Part shown: positions 54,089 to 61,975 of the stretch, piece after piece
Layout: each line of letters begins with the position of its first letter
Numbering within the stretch: the stretch's first letter is position 1
Position numbers and translations under genes: made by a program
The notes under the pieces: model-generated
Told to the model about the DNA's origin: nothing
The model's input: the letters and a program-made list of their open reading frames with translations, nothing else
Database searches by the model: none
Assembly: GCF_014892515.1 (NCBI RefSeq)
Contig: NZ_JADBGR010000096.1
Location: 62,001-126,000 of the forward strand
From: Myceligenerans pegani
Lineage (GTDB): Bacteria > Actinomycetota > Actinomycetes > Actinomycetales > Cellulomonadaceae
Reading direction: 5' to 3'
DNA length: 64,000 nucleotides

Positions 54089-54763
54089 TCAATCGATCGG
54101 CAGCTCCAGGAGCCCCTCGACCGTCTCGACCAGGTCGTGTCCGACGACGTCCGGGGCCGCGAAGACGTCCGGGAACCGGTCGTCGAGGCGGGCCACCCAA
54201 CCCGTGGCGAGTCCGGCCCGGTGGGCGCCGTGAACGTCCCAGGCGTGCGCCGCGACCAGGGCGAGCCGCCCCGGCTCGACTCCCGTGGCGCGTACCGCGT
54301 GGCGGTAGATCTCCGGGGCGGGCTTCCACCGCCGCACGTCGTCGACCGAGAGGACCTGCTCGATGTCGTCGTCGACACCGCCACGGCGCAGGAGCCGGAT
54401 GGTGTTCTCCGCCGACCCGTTCGTCAGGGTCACCAGCCGGACGCCGGCGTCTCGCGCGAGGCGGACCGCGGGCAGGACGTCGGGGTGGGGATCGAGCTCG
54501 GCGAACCCCGCGAGGACGGCACCGGCCGCGTCGTCGTCCAGCGCGGACCCCGTGGCCGACCGCAGGGCGCCGGCCGCGACGTCGCCGAACGGGCGGTAGC
54601 CGCCGCCGGCCGCGAGGGCGAAGCCGTCCCGCAGCAGGCGCGAGAAGAACAGCTCCAGCACGTGGCCGGGCTGCCCGGCGTCGATCAGCCGCCGGCGGAT
54701 CGGCTCGAGCGGGAACATCGTCTCGATGACGTCGAACGCGATGACCCGGGGACGTCTCGCCAT
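54089..54763 (-). CDS. HAD hydrolase, haloacid dehalogenase type II-like
   Basis: A 224-residue HAD protein close to L-2-haloacid dehalogenases: nucleophile motif IAFDVIETMFPLEPIR with Asp10, the second motif LVTLTNGSAENT, Lys in RRWKPAPEIY, and VAAHAWDVHGAHRAGL at the end. The second Asp typical of phosphatases (DXD) is replaced (DVI), which fits dehalogenases. It may act on halo-acids or be a phosphatase of unknown substrate. A purine-rich GGAAGGA lies before the ATG. It is isolated between an L,D-transpeptidase and the GH20 fusion. Confidence 0.85.
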   Translation of the reverse strand: MARRPRVIAFDVIETMFPLEPIRRRLIDAGQPGHVLELFFSRLLRDGFALAAGGGYRPFGDVAAGALRSATGSALDDDAAGAVLAGFAELDPHPDVLPAVRLARDAGVRLVTLTNGSAENTIRLLRRGGVDDDIEQVLSVDDVRRWKPAPEIYRHAVRATGVEPGRLALVAAHAWDVHGAHRAGLATGWVARLDDRFPDVFAAPDVVGHDLVETVEGLLELPID

Positions 54764-54916
54764 GCCACGATCCTTCCGCCGCGGTGCCCGCCGGGCAAGC
54801 GCGAGGGCCGCCGGCAGCGCCGCAGATCGGACACCGAACGCCTACCAGGTCAGGCGTGTTCGTGCGCGGGCACGGCCCGGATCGCGTCGAGCGAGTCGGC
54901 GCTAGGGTTGCACTCC

Positions 54917-57900
54917 GTGACCGATGTTCGTCCCGGGCTCGTGCCCGCACCCGTGTCGCTGGAGACCGGGAGCGGTACCGTCACGCTCGGCGACGGCGCG
55001 CGGGTCGCCGCGGACGCGGTCCTCCGGCCCGCCGCGCGATGGTGGCGAGGGGTCACGGAGGCGGCGTTCGGGATCGAACTCGTGCCCGACGACGGCGCCG
55101 CGGGCGAGCCGGAGGTGCGCTTCGCTCATGCCCGGGATGTGCCGCCGGGAGGCTACCGGCTGAGGATCGTCGCCGTCGCCGAGCCGGTCAGGGCTGCCTC
55201 GGCCGCTCCGGGCGCGCCGAGCGACTCCGCCGAGCCTCTCGCAGGTGTCGCCGGGCACTCCCGGAGGTCGGGCCGGGTGCGGATCGAGGCTGCCGACCTC
55301 GATGGCGCGCATGCCGCGACGCAGACGCTGCGGCAGTTGGCCGGACCGGGGGCGTTCCGCCGGGCGCCCGTCCGTCGCGCCGCCGGAGAACCCGGCCTCC
55401 CGGCGCCGTCGGGCACCGTGGAACTCCCGGCCGCCACGGTCACCGACCACCCCCGCTTCGGCTGGCGCGGCGTCCTCCTCGACGTCGCGCGACACTTCCT
55501 GCCCAAGCACGACGTGCTGCGGTTCGTCGACCTCGCCGCGATGCACAAGCTCAACGTGCTCCAGCTCCACCTCACCGACGACCAGGGCTGGCGGTTCGAG
55601 GTGCGCCGCTACCCCGAGCTGACGCAGGCCGGGTCGTGGCGCGCCGAGTCCACCGTGGGTACGTGGCGCACCGGGGCCGGTGACGGCACTCCGCACGGCG
55701 GCTTCTACACGCAGGACGACCTGCGCGAGATCGTGGGCTACGCGCGCGAGCGCGGGGTCACCGTCGTCCCCGAGATCGACGTGCCCGGGCACGTCGAGGC
55801 CGCGGCTGCCGCCTACCCGTTCCTCGGGACCCGCAAGGACCGGCGCGGAGCCCGCACCACCTGGGGCATCAGCGAGGACGTGCTCGACCCGTCCGACGAG
55901 TCGCTGTCGTTCTTCCGGCACGTGCTGGACGAGGTCGCCGAGGTCTTCGACGCGCCGTGGATCCATCTCGGCGGCGACGAGGTCCCGACCGACCGCTGGG
56001 AACGCTCACCGGCGGTCCGCGACCGGGCCGCCGCGCTCGGCCTCACGCGGCCGGATGGCGTGCCCGATGTCGCGCGCCTGCACGGCTGGTTCGTCGCACG
56101 GCTGGCCGATCACGTGCGGTCCCTCGGGCGGCGGCCGATCGCCTGGGACGAGGCGTTCGGTCCCGATCTGCCGCGCGACGTCGTGGTCATGGCCTGGCGG
56201 TCGAGCAGCCCGGGCGTCGCGTCGCGCGCGGCCGCGGCCGGGCACGACGTCGTCGTCGCGCCCGAGGCCGCGTGGTACCTGGACCATCGCGGCGGCGATC
56301 ACCCCGGTGAGCCGGTCCCGGTCGGCTTCCTGCGCGCGGTCGAGGACGTCCTGGCATACGAGCCGTGCGCCTTCGTCCCCGCTCCGCCGGGCACGACGAG
56401 AACGTTGTTGCAGAGTTCCGGGCCAACGCCGGTGTCGTGCTCGACCGCAGGCCGGGCGCCGCACGACCGGCTGCTCGGCGGGCAGGCCCAGGTGTGGACC
56501 GAGCACCTGGACTCCGCGCGCCGCGTCGACTACGCCGCGTTCCCGCGGCTCGCGGCGATCGCCGAGGTGCTCTGGTCACCGGCGGCCGACCGCGCGCCCG
56601 GGACGCCGTCGTCGGCCGAGTTCCTCGATCGGCTGGCCGGGCACCACCTGCCGCGGCTCGACGCCTACGGCGTCGAGTACCGGCCGCTCGACGGCCCGCA
56701 CCCCTGGCAGCGGCGGCCGGGCGTGCGGGGCGCGCCCCGGGACCTGGCCCGGGAGATGGCGGAGGCACGCGAGGCCGAGACCAGGCTGCACGGCGCGGAG
56801 GCGGGGGCGCTCGCGGAGATCGTGGTGCACCCGCGAGGGGCGGCAGGTCCGGACCTGCCGACCGCGTCAGGTACGACGACGGCGGACGGCGTGGCGTCGG
56901 GGCGCGCGGCGGCACGCTCGTTTCGGACCGGTCCCGCCACGCGCGCGGGGGAGGTCGCCGTCGTCCGCGGCGCGCGGCTGCCGCTGCCGGACGGGTCGCT
57001 GTCCGAGCCCGTCGACCTCCACCTCGCCGACGGGCGGGTCGGGCTGGTGACGCAGGCCGGCGCCGCGCCGGGTAGCGCGGCCTCCGGTAGCCAGGCGCCC
57101 CGCGACGGTCGTGTGCTCGACGCCGGCGGCCGGGTCGCCCTGCCCGGCCTGATCGACGCGCACTCGCACGCCGAAGGAGTCGTGTTCGACCCCGACGCCC
57201 AGCACGCGCTCCTGCGGCAGGGCGTCACGACGGTGGTGACCGGGCAGGACGGCGTCTCGTACGCCCCCGGCGACGGGACCTGGCCCGCCGGGTACTTCGC
57301 GGCGATCCTCGGCGAGCACCCCGCCTACCACGGCCCCCGCGTCCGCGACCTCCTGGCCTGCTACGACGGCACCGTCCCGGTGAACGTCGCCTACCTCGCC
57401 CCGCACGGCACGATCCGGCACGAGGTGCTCGGCGACAACCCGAAGCGCGCCACCAAGAAGGACCTCGCGCGCATGCGCGCGCTCCTGCGCCAGGCGCTGG
57501 ACGACGGCGCCTGCGGGCTCTCCACCGGCCTCGAGTACGTTCCCGGCGGGTACGCCGACGAGCGGGAACTGGTGTCGGTCGCCGAGGTCGTCGCGAAGCG
57601 CGGGCTGCCGCACGTCAGCCACATGCGCGGGTACGAGGACAAGGCCGGCGACGGATTCGCGGAACTGGTGCGGATCGCGCGGGCGTCCGGGGCCGCCACC
57701 CACGTGTCGCACTACCACGGGCCCGCGGCCGAACTCGCGGGCTACGTCGACGAGGCACGGACCGAGGGTCTCGACGTCACCTTCGACTCCTACCCCTACC
57801 TGCGGGGATGCTCGATCCTCTCGATGGTGTCGCTGCCGTCCTGGCTGCCGCTCGCGGACCCCGAGGCCACGGTGACCGCCCTGCGGGACCCGGCGGTGGT

Positions 57901-58528
57901 CGCGCGGCTGCGGCGCGAGCACTTCGCCGGGCTGGCCGAGCTCTGGCCGCGGATCACGTTCGCGTCGGTCCCCGAGCACGGGCACCGCAACCTCACCTGG
58001 GCGGAGGGGCGCACGCTGCCCGACGTCGCCGGGCTCCTGGGCCTCGACCCCGCCGGCGCCGTGATCGAGATCCTCGTCGCGACCGGCCTGCGTGCCACGT
58101 GCGTGTTCGCGCAGCCGCCCACGAACTCCGCGGAGTCGGTGCGGGCGCTCGCGAACCATGCGGCGCACCTGGGTGGGTCCGACGCGATCTACCTGGGCGG
58201 ACGCCCGCATCCGCGCGGCTGGGGCGCGTTCGCGCGGATGCTCGCCGAGCGCGTGCGGTCGGGCGACTGGTCGTGGCACGACGCCGCGGAACACCTGTCC
58301 GGCCGCGCGGCCCGCCGGTTCGGCTTCGCCGGGCGCGGCACGCTCGCCGCCGGTTCCGTGGCCGATGTCGTCCTCGTCGACCCCGACACGCTTCGCGACC
58401 GCGCCACCTACGACCTGCCGCGCGTGGTCGCGTCGGGCATCGACGACGTCCTGGTCCGCGGCGTCCCGGTGCTCTCGGACGGCCACCTGACGGCAGCGAC
58501 CCCGGGCCGCCCGGTACGGCCCGGGTGA
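54917..58528 (+). CDS. Fusion of GH20 beta-N-acetylhexosaminidase and N-acyl-D-amino-acid deacylase
   Basis: One uninterrupted frame of 1203 residues. Residues about 1-620 are a GH20 enzyme: small N-terminal domain (LVPAPVSLETGSGTVTLGD), RGVLLDVARHFLPKHDVLRF, the LQLHLTDDQGWRFE strand and the catalytic Asp-Glu pair in WIHLGGDEVPTDRW. After a 60-residue Ala/Gly-rich linker, residues about 675-1203 are an amidohydrolase of the D-aminoacylase family: LPGLIDAHSHAEGV (metal HXH), ACGLSTGLEYVPGGYADERE, LPHVSHMRGYED, THVSHYHGP and LAAGSVADVVLVDPDT. No signal peptide, so both act inside the cell. GTG start 8 bases after TAGGGT. These activities are normally separate proteins. Confidence 0.85.
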   Translation: MTDVRPGLVPAPVSLETGSGTVTLGDGARVAADAVLRPAARWWRGVTEAAFGIELVPDDGAAGEPEVRFAHARDVPPGGYRLRIVAVAEPVRAASAAPGAPSDSAEPLAGVAGHSRRSGRVRIEAADLDGAHAATQTLRQLAGPGAFRRAPVRRAAGEPGLPAPSGTVELPAATVTDHPRFGWRGVLLDVARHFLPKHDVLRFVDLAAMHKLNVLQLHLTDDQGWRFEVRRYPELTQAGSWRAESTVGTWRTGAGDGTPHGGFYTQDDLREIVGYARERGVTVVPEIDVPGHVEAAAAAYPFLGTRKDRRGARTTWGISEDVLDPSDESLSFFRHVLDEVAEVFDAPWIHLGGDEVPTDRWERSPAVRDRAAALGLTRPDGVPDVARLHGWFVARLADHVRSLGRRPIAWDEAFGPDLPRDVVVMAWRSSSPGVASRAAAAGHDVVVAPEAAWYLDHRGGDHPGEPVPVGFLRAVEDVLAYEPCAFVPAPPGTTRTLLQSSGPTPVSCSTAGRAPHDRLLGGQAQVWTEHLDSARRVDYAAFPRLAAIAEVLWSPAADRAPGTPSSAEFLDRLAGHHLPRLDAYGVEYRPLDGPHPWQRRPGVRGAPRDLAREMAEAREAETRLHGAEAGALAEIVVHPRGAAGPDLPTASGTTTADGVASGRAAARSFRTGPATRAGEVAVVRGARLPLPDGSLSEPVDLHLADGRVGLVTQAGAAPGSAASGSQAPRDGRVLDAGGRVALPGLIDAHSHAEGVVFDPDAQHALLRQGVTTVVTGQDGVSYAPGDGTWPAGYFAAILGEHPAYHGPRVRDLLACYDGTVPVNVAYLAPHGTIRHEVLGDNPKRATKKDLARMRALLRQALDDGACGLSTGLEYVPGGYADERELVSVAEVVAKRGLPHVSHMRGYEDKAGDGFAELVRIARASGAATHVSHYHGPAAELAGYVDEARTEGLDVTFDSYPYLRGCSILSMVSLPSWLPLADPEATVTALRDPAVVARLRREHFAGLAELWPRITFASVPEHGHRNLTWAEGRTLPDVAGLLGLDPAGAVIEILVATGLRATCVFAQPPTNSAESVRALANHAAHLGGSDAIYLGGRPHPRGWGAFARMLAERVRSGDWSWHDAAEHLSGRAARRFGFAGRGTLAAGSVADVVLVDPDTLRDRATYDLPRVVASGIDDVLVRGVPVLSDGHLTAATPGRPVRPG

Positions 58529-58610
58529 TCGGGCACAGTACTTCTCGGGCGGCGACCTGACGCGAGCGCCCCCGGGGCGTCCGGTGCGGCGTGGTTGATC
58601 CGGCACAATC
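58481..58610 (+). repeat. 60-base imperfect tandem duplication at the 3' end of the fusion gene
   Basis: Positions 58481-58540, which span the last codons and stop of the fusion gene (DGHLTAATPGRPVRPG), recur in altered form at 58551-58610 (frame reads GGDLTRAPPGRPVRRG then stop). About four fifths of bases match. The second copy carries the promoter and runs up to the next GTG. It looks like the leftover end of another, related deacylase gene. Confidence 0.7.
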
Positions 58611-58615
58611 TCCCC

Positions 58616-59821
58616 GTGCGCATCGACGACTTCTCGCTGTCCTGGCCCTTGCTCACCGTCGACCGGGCGGCCCTCGAGCACAACATCGCCTGCGTGGCCG
58701 ACGTGTTCTCGGAGGCGGGCGTGGAGTTCGCGCCCCACGTCAAGACGCACATGTCCACCGGGATCTACCGGCGTCAGGCGGCGGCCGGGACCTGGGGCGC
58801 CACGGTGGCGACCCCCGCTCAGCTCCGGGAGGTCGTGTGGTGGGGCAAGGTGGGCCTGCGCGCCCGAGTGCTGCTGGCGAACGAACTCACCGACCCGCGC
58901 GAGGCCCGGTGGCTGCGCGCCGCGCTGGACGCGGGCGACGTCGAGGAGGTCTGGGTCTACGTCGACTCGCCGGACGGCGTGGCGCTCCTGGACGCGGCGT
59001 TCGCCGAGGCCGTGTTCCCCGAGCGGCTCGGCGTGCTCGTCGAGGTCGGCGTCCAGGGCGGCCGCAGCGGGGTGCGCTCGATCGCGCAGGTCGCGGCGCT
59101 GGCCCGGGAGGTGACTCGCGCGGGGCTGCGGCTCGTCGGCGTCGCCGGGTACGAGGGCCCCGTGGCGGGCGGGACGAGCGACGCCGAGCTCGAGGCGGTG
59201 GCCGGCTGGTGCGCGGACCTGCGCGCGGCGGGCGCCCGGGTCGCCGGGCTCGTGCCCGGCGAGGTGGTGCTCAGCGCGGGCGGCAGCGCGTTCGCCGACG
59301 TCGTGCTGCGCGAGCTGACCAGGCCGCTGACCGACCCGGCCGGGGCGGCCGTGGCGACCCGCGTGGTGCTGCGCTCGGGCGCCTACGTCGCCCACGACCA
59401 CGGCCACTACCTGCGCGCCGACCCGTGGCGCCGGCTGGGCGCCGGCCCGCTGCGCCCGGCGCTGACGGTGTGGGGCCAGGTGCTGTCGATGCCGGAACCC
59501 GGACTGGTCATCTGCTCGGTGGGGCGTCGCGACGCGTCGTCGGACATCGACCTGCCGACGCCGCTCACCGTCCGTACCGTGGACGACGGCGGTCGTCTCG
59601 GCAAGGCACGCGACCTGCCGGAGGGCTGGGGCGAGGTCACCGCGCTCAACGACCAGCACACGTTCGTCCGGGTTGCCCCGGAGGCGGCGAGGCAGATCCG
59701 CCCGGGCGATGTCGTCGGGTTCGGCATCTCCCACCCGTGCACCACGTTCCAGCTCTACCGCACGGCGTACCTGGTCGACGGCGACGAGATCGTCGAGCCA
59801 CTGCAGCTGGCGTTCCACTGA
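58616..59821 (+). CDS. D-serine dehydratase / D-threonine aldolase-like PLP enzyme (amino acid deaminase)
   Basis: A 401-residue fold-type III PLP enzyme. The N-terminal alanine-racemase-like barrel has WPLLTVDRAALEHNIA and FAPHVKTHMSTGIYRRQ, in which Lys43 binds PLP. GVQGGRSGVRSIAQVAAL and VAGYEGPVAGG follow. The C-terminal domain has ALNDQHTFVRV and GFGISHPCTTFQLYRT, the HXC metal motif of D-serine dehydratases. It would convert a D-amino acid to keto acid and ammonia, the next step after the deacylase. The GTG lies 6 bases after CACAAT. RidA downstream would clear the reactive enamine product. Confidence 0.88.
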   Translation: MRIDDFSLSWPLLTVDRAALEHNIACVADVFSEAGVEFAPHVKTHMSTGIYRRQAAAGTWGATVATPAQLREVVWWGKVGLRARVLLANELTDPREARWLRAALDAGDVEEVWVYVDSPDGVALLDAAFAEAVFPERLGVLVEVGVQGGRSGVRSIAQVAALAREVTRAGLRLVGVAGYEGPVAGGTSDAELEAVAGWCADLRAAGARVAGLVPGEVVLSAGGSAFADVVLRELTRPLTDPAGAAVATRVVLRSGAYVAHDHGHYLRADPWRRLGAGPLRPALTVWGQVLSMPEPGLVICSVGRRDASSDIDLPTPLTVRTVDDGGRLGKARDLPEGWGEVTALNDQHTFVRVAPEAARQIRPGDVVGFGISHPCTTFQLYRTAYLVDGDEIVEPLQLAFH

Positions 59822-59970
59822 CAACATGTCTGGGAACTCCGTGTAGGGTTCCCGGGCACCGCCCTTCTCGGGCGTCCGGCAGTTCAGGCCGCGGGTGCGG
59901 TCAGGCTGCCGGTTCCCACGTCATCCAGGCTCGTTTCACCCGCACCAGGGTGTGGGTCAGTGCGTTCCTG
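59822..59970 (-). ncRNA. Candidate omegaRNA / right end of the TnpB element, with hairpin
   Basis: TnpB elements make their guide RNA from the sequence overlapping the tnpB 3' end and the element's right end. These 149 bases follow the tnpB stop (minus strand) and are rich in possible stems, including GGGAAC/GTTCCC at 59832-59837/59848-59853, which may equally be the terminator of the upstream plus-strand gene. The exact RNA ends and guide are not determined. Confidence 0.35.
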
Positions 59971-61320
59971 TCAGTGGGCATTGGTGACGGGGCCGGCTGT
60001 TTGACGGTCCCCGGCGGCCCGGACCCCACCACCGGTGTTGTGGGCCCAGGCGGCGAGATTCACCGCAGCATTCAGATCACGATCGATCGCGTGCCCGCAG
60101 GCGTCGCAGACGAATTCCCGCTCGGCGAGCGTGAGTGACTGCTTCACGGTGTGGCAGGCGGAGCACGTCTTGGACGACGGGAACCAGCGATTCGCTATCG
60201 CAACCTGTCCGCCACGCCAGGCCTGCTTGTACCCGACCTGGCGGGCGAGCTCGCCCCATGCGGCGTCCGAGATCGCGCGCGACAGCCTGCGGTTCTTGAT
60301 CATGCCTGCGATGTTCAGGTCCTCCAGGACCAGCCGGTCGTGGTTATTGACCAGCCGATTGGAGACCTGATGCAGCGCATACTGCCTGCGGTTGCGGATG
60401 CGTTGGTGTTCCCGCGCCAGGCGGGTACGGGCCTTCTTCTGGTTGCTGGATCCCTTCTTCTTCCTGGATACCGCACGCGACAGCAGCCGGATCCGCGGCA
60501 ACCCGTTGGCCAGCGTCTTGGCGGGCTTGACCCGCAGCGTCACGACACCGTCAGAGGTGGCGGCCACGACGGCATCCTTCAGTCCGCGGTCGACTCCCAC
60601 CCAACCGGAGTCATCGTCATCGGTGCGCGGCCGGTGTCGAGTCTCGGGGTGGAAGTCGGCGGCCTCGACCGTGACAGAGATCCACCACCGGCCCCGCACA
60701 CCGCGCGAGACTGTCGCGTACAGGATGCGGGCGCGCTGCTTGGCGATCATCCGCCGCAATCGGCGCGTGTCCTCCCGCACGCGGATCGTGCCGAGCTTCG
60801 GCAACGACACCGACCTGGGTGAGCTGTCACCTACGCGGATCGATGAGCGACCCGTCCGAGAGCGCTGGTTACGGATCCGGAACGACCCGGACGTGGCGTT
60901 CTTCTTCTTGAACCTCGGGTGTCCTACTCGCCGCCCGATACGCTTGCCCGCACGAGAGGCCGTCCACGCCTTCAACGCCCGACCCAGATCGACCGCCGCC
61001 TCCTCGAACACCAGCGAGCACACCTGCCCCCGCCACGCCAGCCCGGTCACCTCCACCTGGGTACCACCTCGGGAGTCGACGACGAACCGGCGCCCTGCCG
61101 CCTCCGACCGTTTCCACCTATTGAACGTGTTGATCAGGCTGAAGCCCGACCACGGCACACTGCCAAGACCATCGGCGTGGTGCCGGCGACGTCGGGCTGC
61201 CAGGTGCAGTTCCAGGCACGTGTTGAACGCGAACCTGGCCGCACCCACATGCCGGGCAAGCGCCACCTGCTGCTCGACCGTCGGATCGAGGGACCACCGG
61301 AACGCCACATGCCTAGCCAT
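59971..61320 (-). CDS. tnpB: TnpB, IS200/IS605- or IS607-type RNA-guided nuclease
   Basis: A 449-residue TnpB (OrfB). The N-terminal part has RWSLDPTVEQQVALARHVG and FNTCLELHL; the RuvC-like nuclease residues are all present: Asp244 in WVGVDRGLKDAV, Glu333 in LVLEDLNIAGM and Asp413 in HAIDRDLNAAVNLA. A zinc ribbon CSACHTVK...CDACG (Cys386, 389, 405, 408) lies between. No stop or frameshift, so it could be active. No tnpA (Y1 or serine transposase) is present on either side. It is antisense to, and inserted between, the dehydratase and ridA genes. Confidence 0.92.
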   Translation of the reverse strand: MARHVAFRWSLDPTVEQQVALARHVGAARFAFNTCLELHLAARRRRHHADGLGSVPWSGFSLINTFNRWKRSEAAGRRFVVDSRGGTQVEVTGLAWRGQVCSLVFEEAAVDLGRALKAWTASRAGKRIGRRVGHPRFKKKNATSGSFRIRNQRSRTGRSSIRVGDSSPRSVSLPKLGTIRVREDTRRLRRMIAKQRARILYATVSRGVRGRWWISVTVEAADFHPETRHRPRTDDDDSGWVGVDRGLKDAVVAATSDGVVTLRVKPAKTLANGLPRIRLLSRAVSRKKKGSSNQKKARTRLAREHQRIRNRRQYALHQVSNRLVNNHDRLVLEDLNIAGMIKNRRLSRAISDAAWGELARQVGYKQAWRGGQVAIANRWFPSSKTCSACHTVKQSLTLAEREFVCDACGHAIDRDLNAAVNLAAWAHNTGGGVRAAGDRQTAGPVTNAH

Positions 61321-61421
61321 GCAAGAACTGTAGTTCGCTGCTCTGCACGGCGCATGCCGAAGCCGCAACCGGCCGAACCGCCAACAGGCGAGTTCACAAA
61401 CACTCTCTGAGAGGAGATCCC

Positions 61422-61823
61422 ATGACCAAGCAGGCGATCCGTACCGACTCCGCCCCCGCACCCGCCGCCAGCTACGGCCAGGGCGTGCGCAAGGGCCCGT
61501 TCGTCCAGGTGAGCGGGCAGGGCCCGGTGGACCCGGCGACGGGGGAGTACCTGTACCCGGGCGACGTCGCCGCCCAGACCACCCGCACGCTGGAGAACGT
61601 GGCCGCGATCGTGGAGGCGTCGGGCGGGACGTTCGACGACGTCGTCATGCTGCGCGTGTACCTCACCTCGCGGGACGACTTCGCCGCGATGAACGAGGCG
61701 TACGCGGCGTTCGTGGCGGAGCACTGCCCGTCGGGCGTGCTACCCGGCCGCACCACCGTCATGGTGGGCCTCCCGCGCGCGGAGATGCTGGTGGAGATCG
61801 ACGCCCTGGCGATCACGGACTGA
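61422..61823 (+). CDS. ridA: RidA family enamine/imine deaminase
   Basis: Hydrolyses reactive 2-aminoacrylate-like intermediates released by PLP dehydratases. The 133-residue protein has SYGQGVRKGPFVQVSGQGP, QTTRTLENVAAIVEASGGTF, VYLTSRDDFAAMNEAYAAF and the active-site Arg in LPGRTTVMVGLPRAEM. GAGAGGAG precedes the ATG. Its role fits the PLP enzyme 1.6 kb upstream, from which it is separated only by the TnpB element, so they were probably once adjacent. Confidence 0.9.
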   Translation: MTKQAIRTDSAPAPAASYGQGVRKGPFVQVSGQGPVDPATGEYLYPGDVAAQTTRTLENVAAIVEASGGTFDDVVMLRVYLTSRDDFAAMNEAYAAFVAEHCPSGVLPGRTTVMVGLPRAEMLVEIDALAITD

Positions 61824-61835
61824 GGGCGAGGGGGT

Positions 61836-61872
61836 GAAGTCCGGCCCCGTCCCGCCGTGACGGCTGGACTTC
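61836..61872 (+). terminator. Hairpin after ridA
   Basis: An 11-pair stem (61836-61846 with 61862-61872, one G-U pair) around a 15-base loop begins 13 bases after the ridA stop. It probably ends the ridA transcript and separates it from the transporter gene. Confidence 0.65.
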
Positions 61873-61877
61873 GCGCG

Positions 61878-61907
61878 CTCGACCCGGTTCAGTAGGGGAC
61901 CTAACTT
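61878..61907 (+). promoter_or_regulatory. Probable promoter of the solute-binding protein gene
   Basis: CTCGAC (61878-61883) and TAACTT (61902-61907) are spaced by 18 bases, upstream of a leader of about 65 bases with GGGAGG before the ATG. A moderate match only. Confidence 0.35.
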
Positions 61908-61975
61908 ACGGGTCGGCGCACAGGGGAGCCGACGCCGGCCGCCGTGGCGCGGCCGGCCCGTCGGGAGGTCCCCAC

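Noticed and set aside
56867-59827. 986-codon open frame antisense to the deacylase and PLP enzyme
   Set aside because: It spans two well-supported genes and has a low-complexity Arg/His/Gly composition; a shadow frame.
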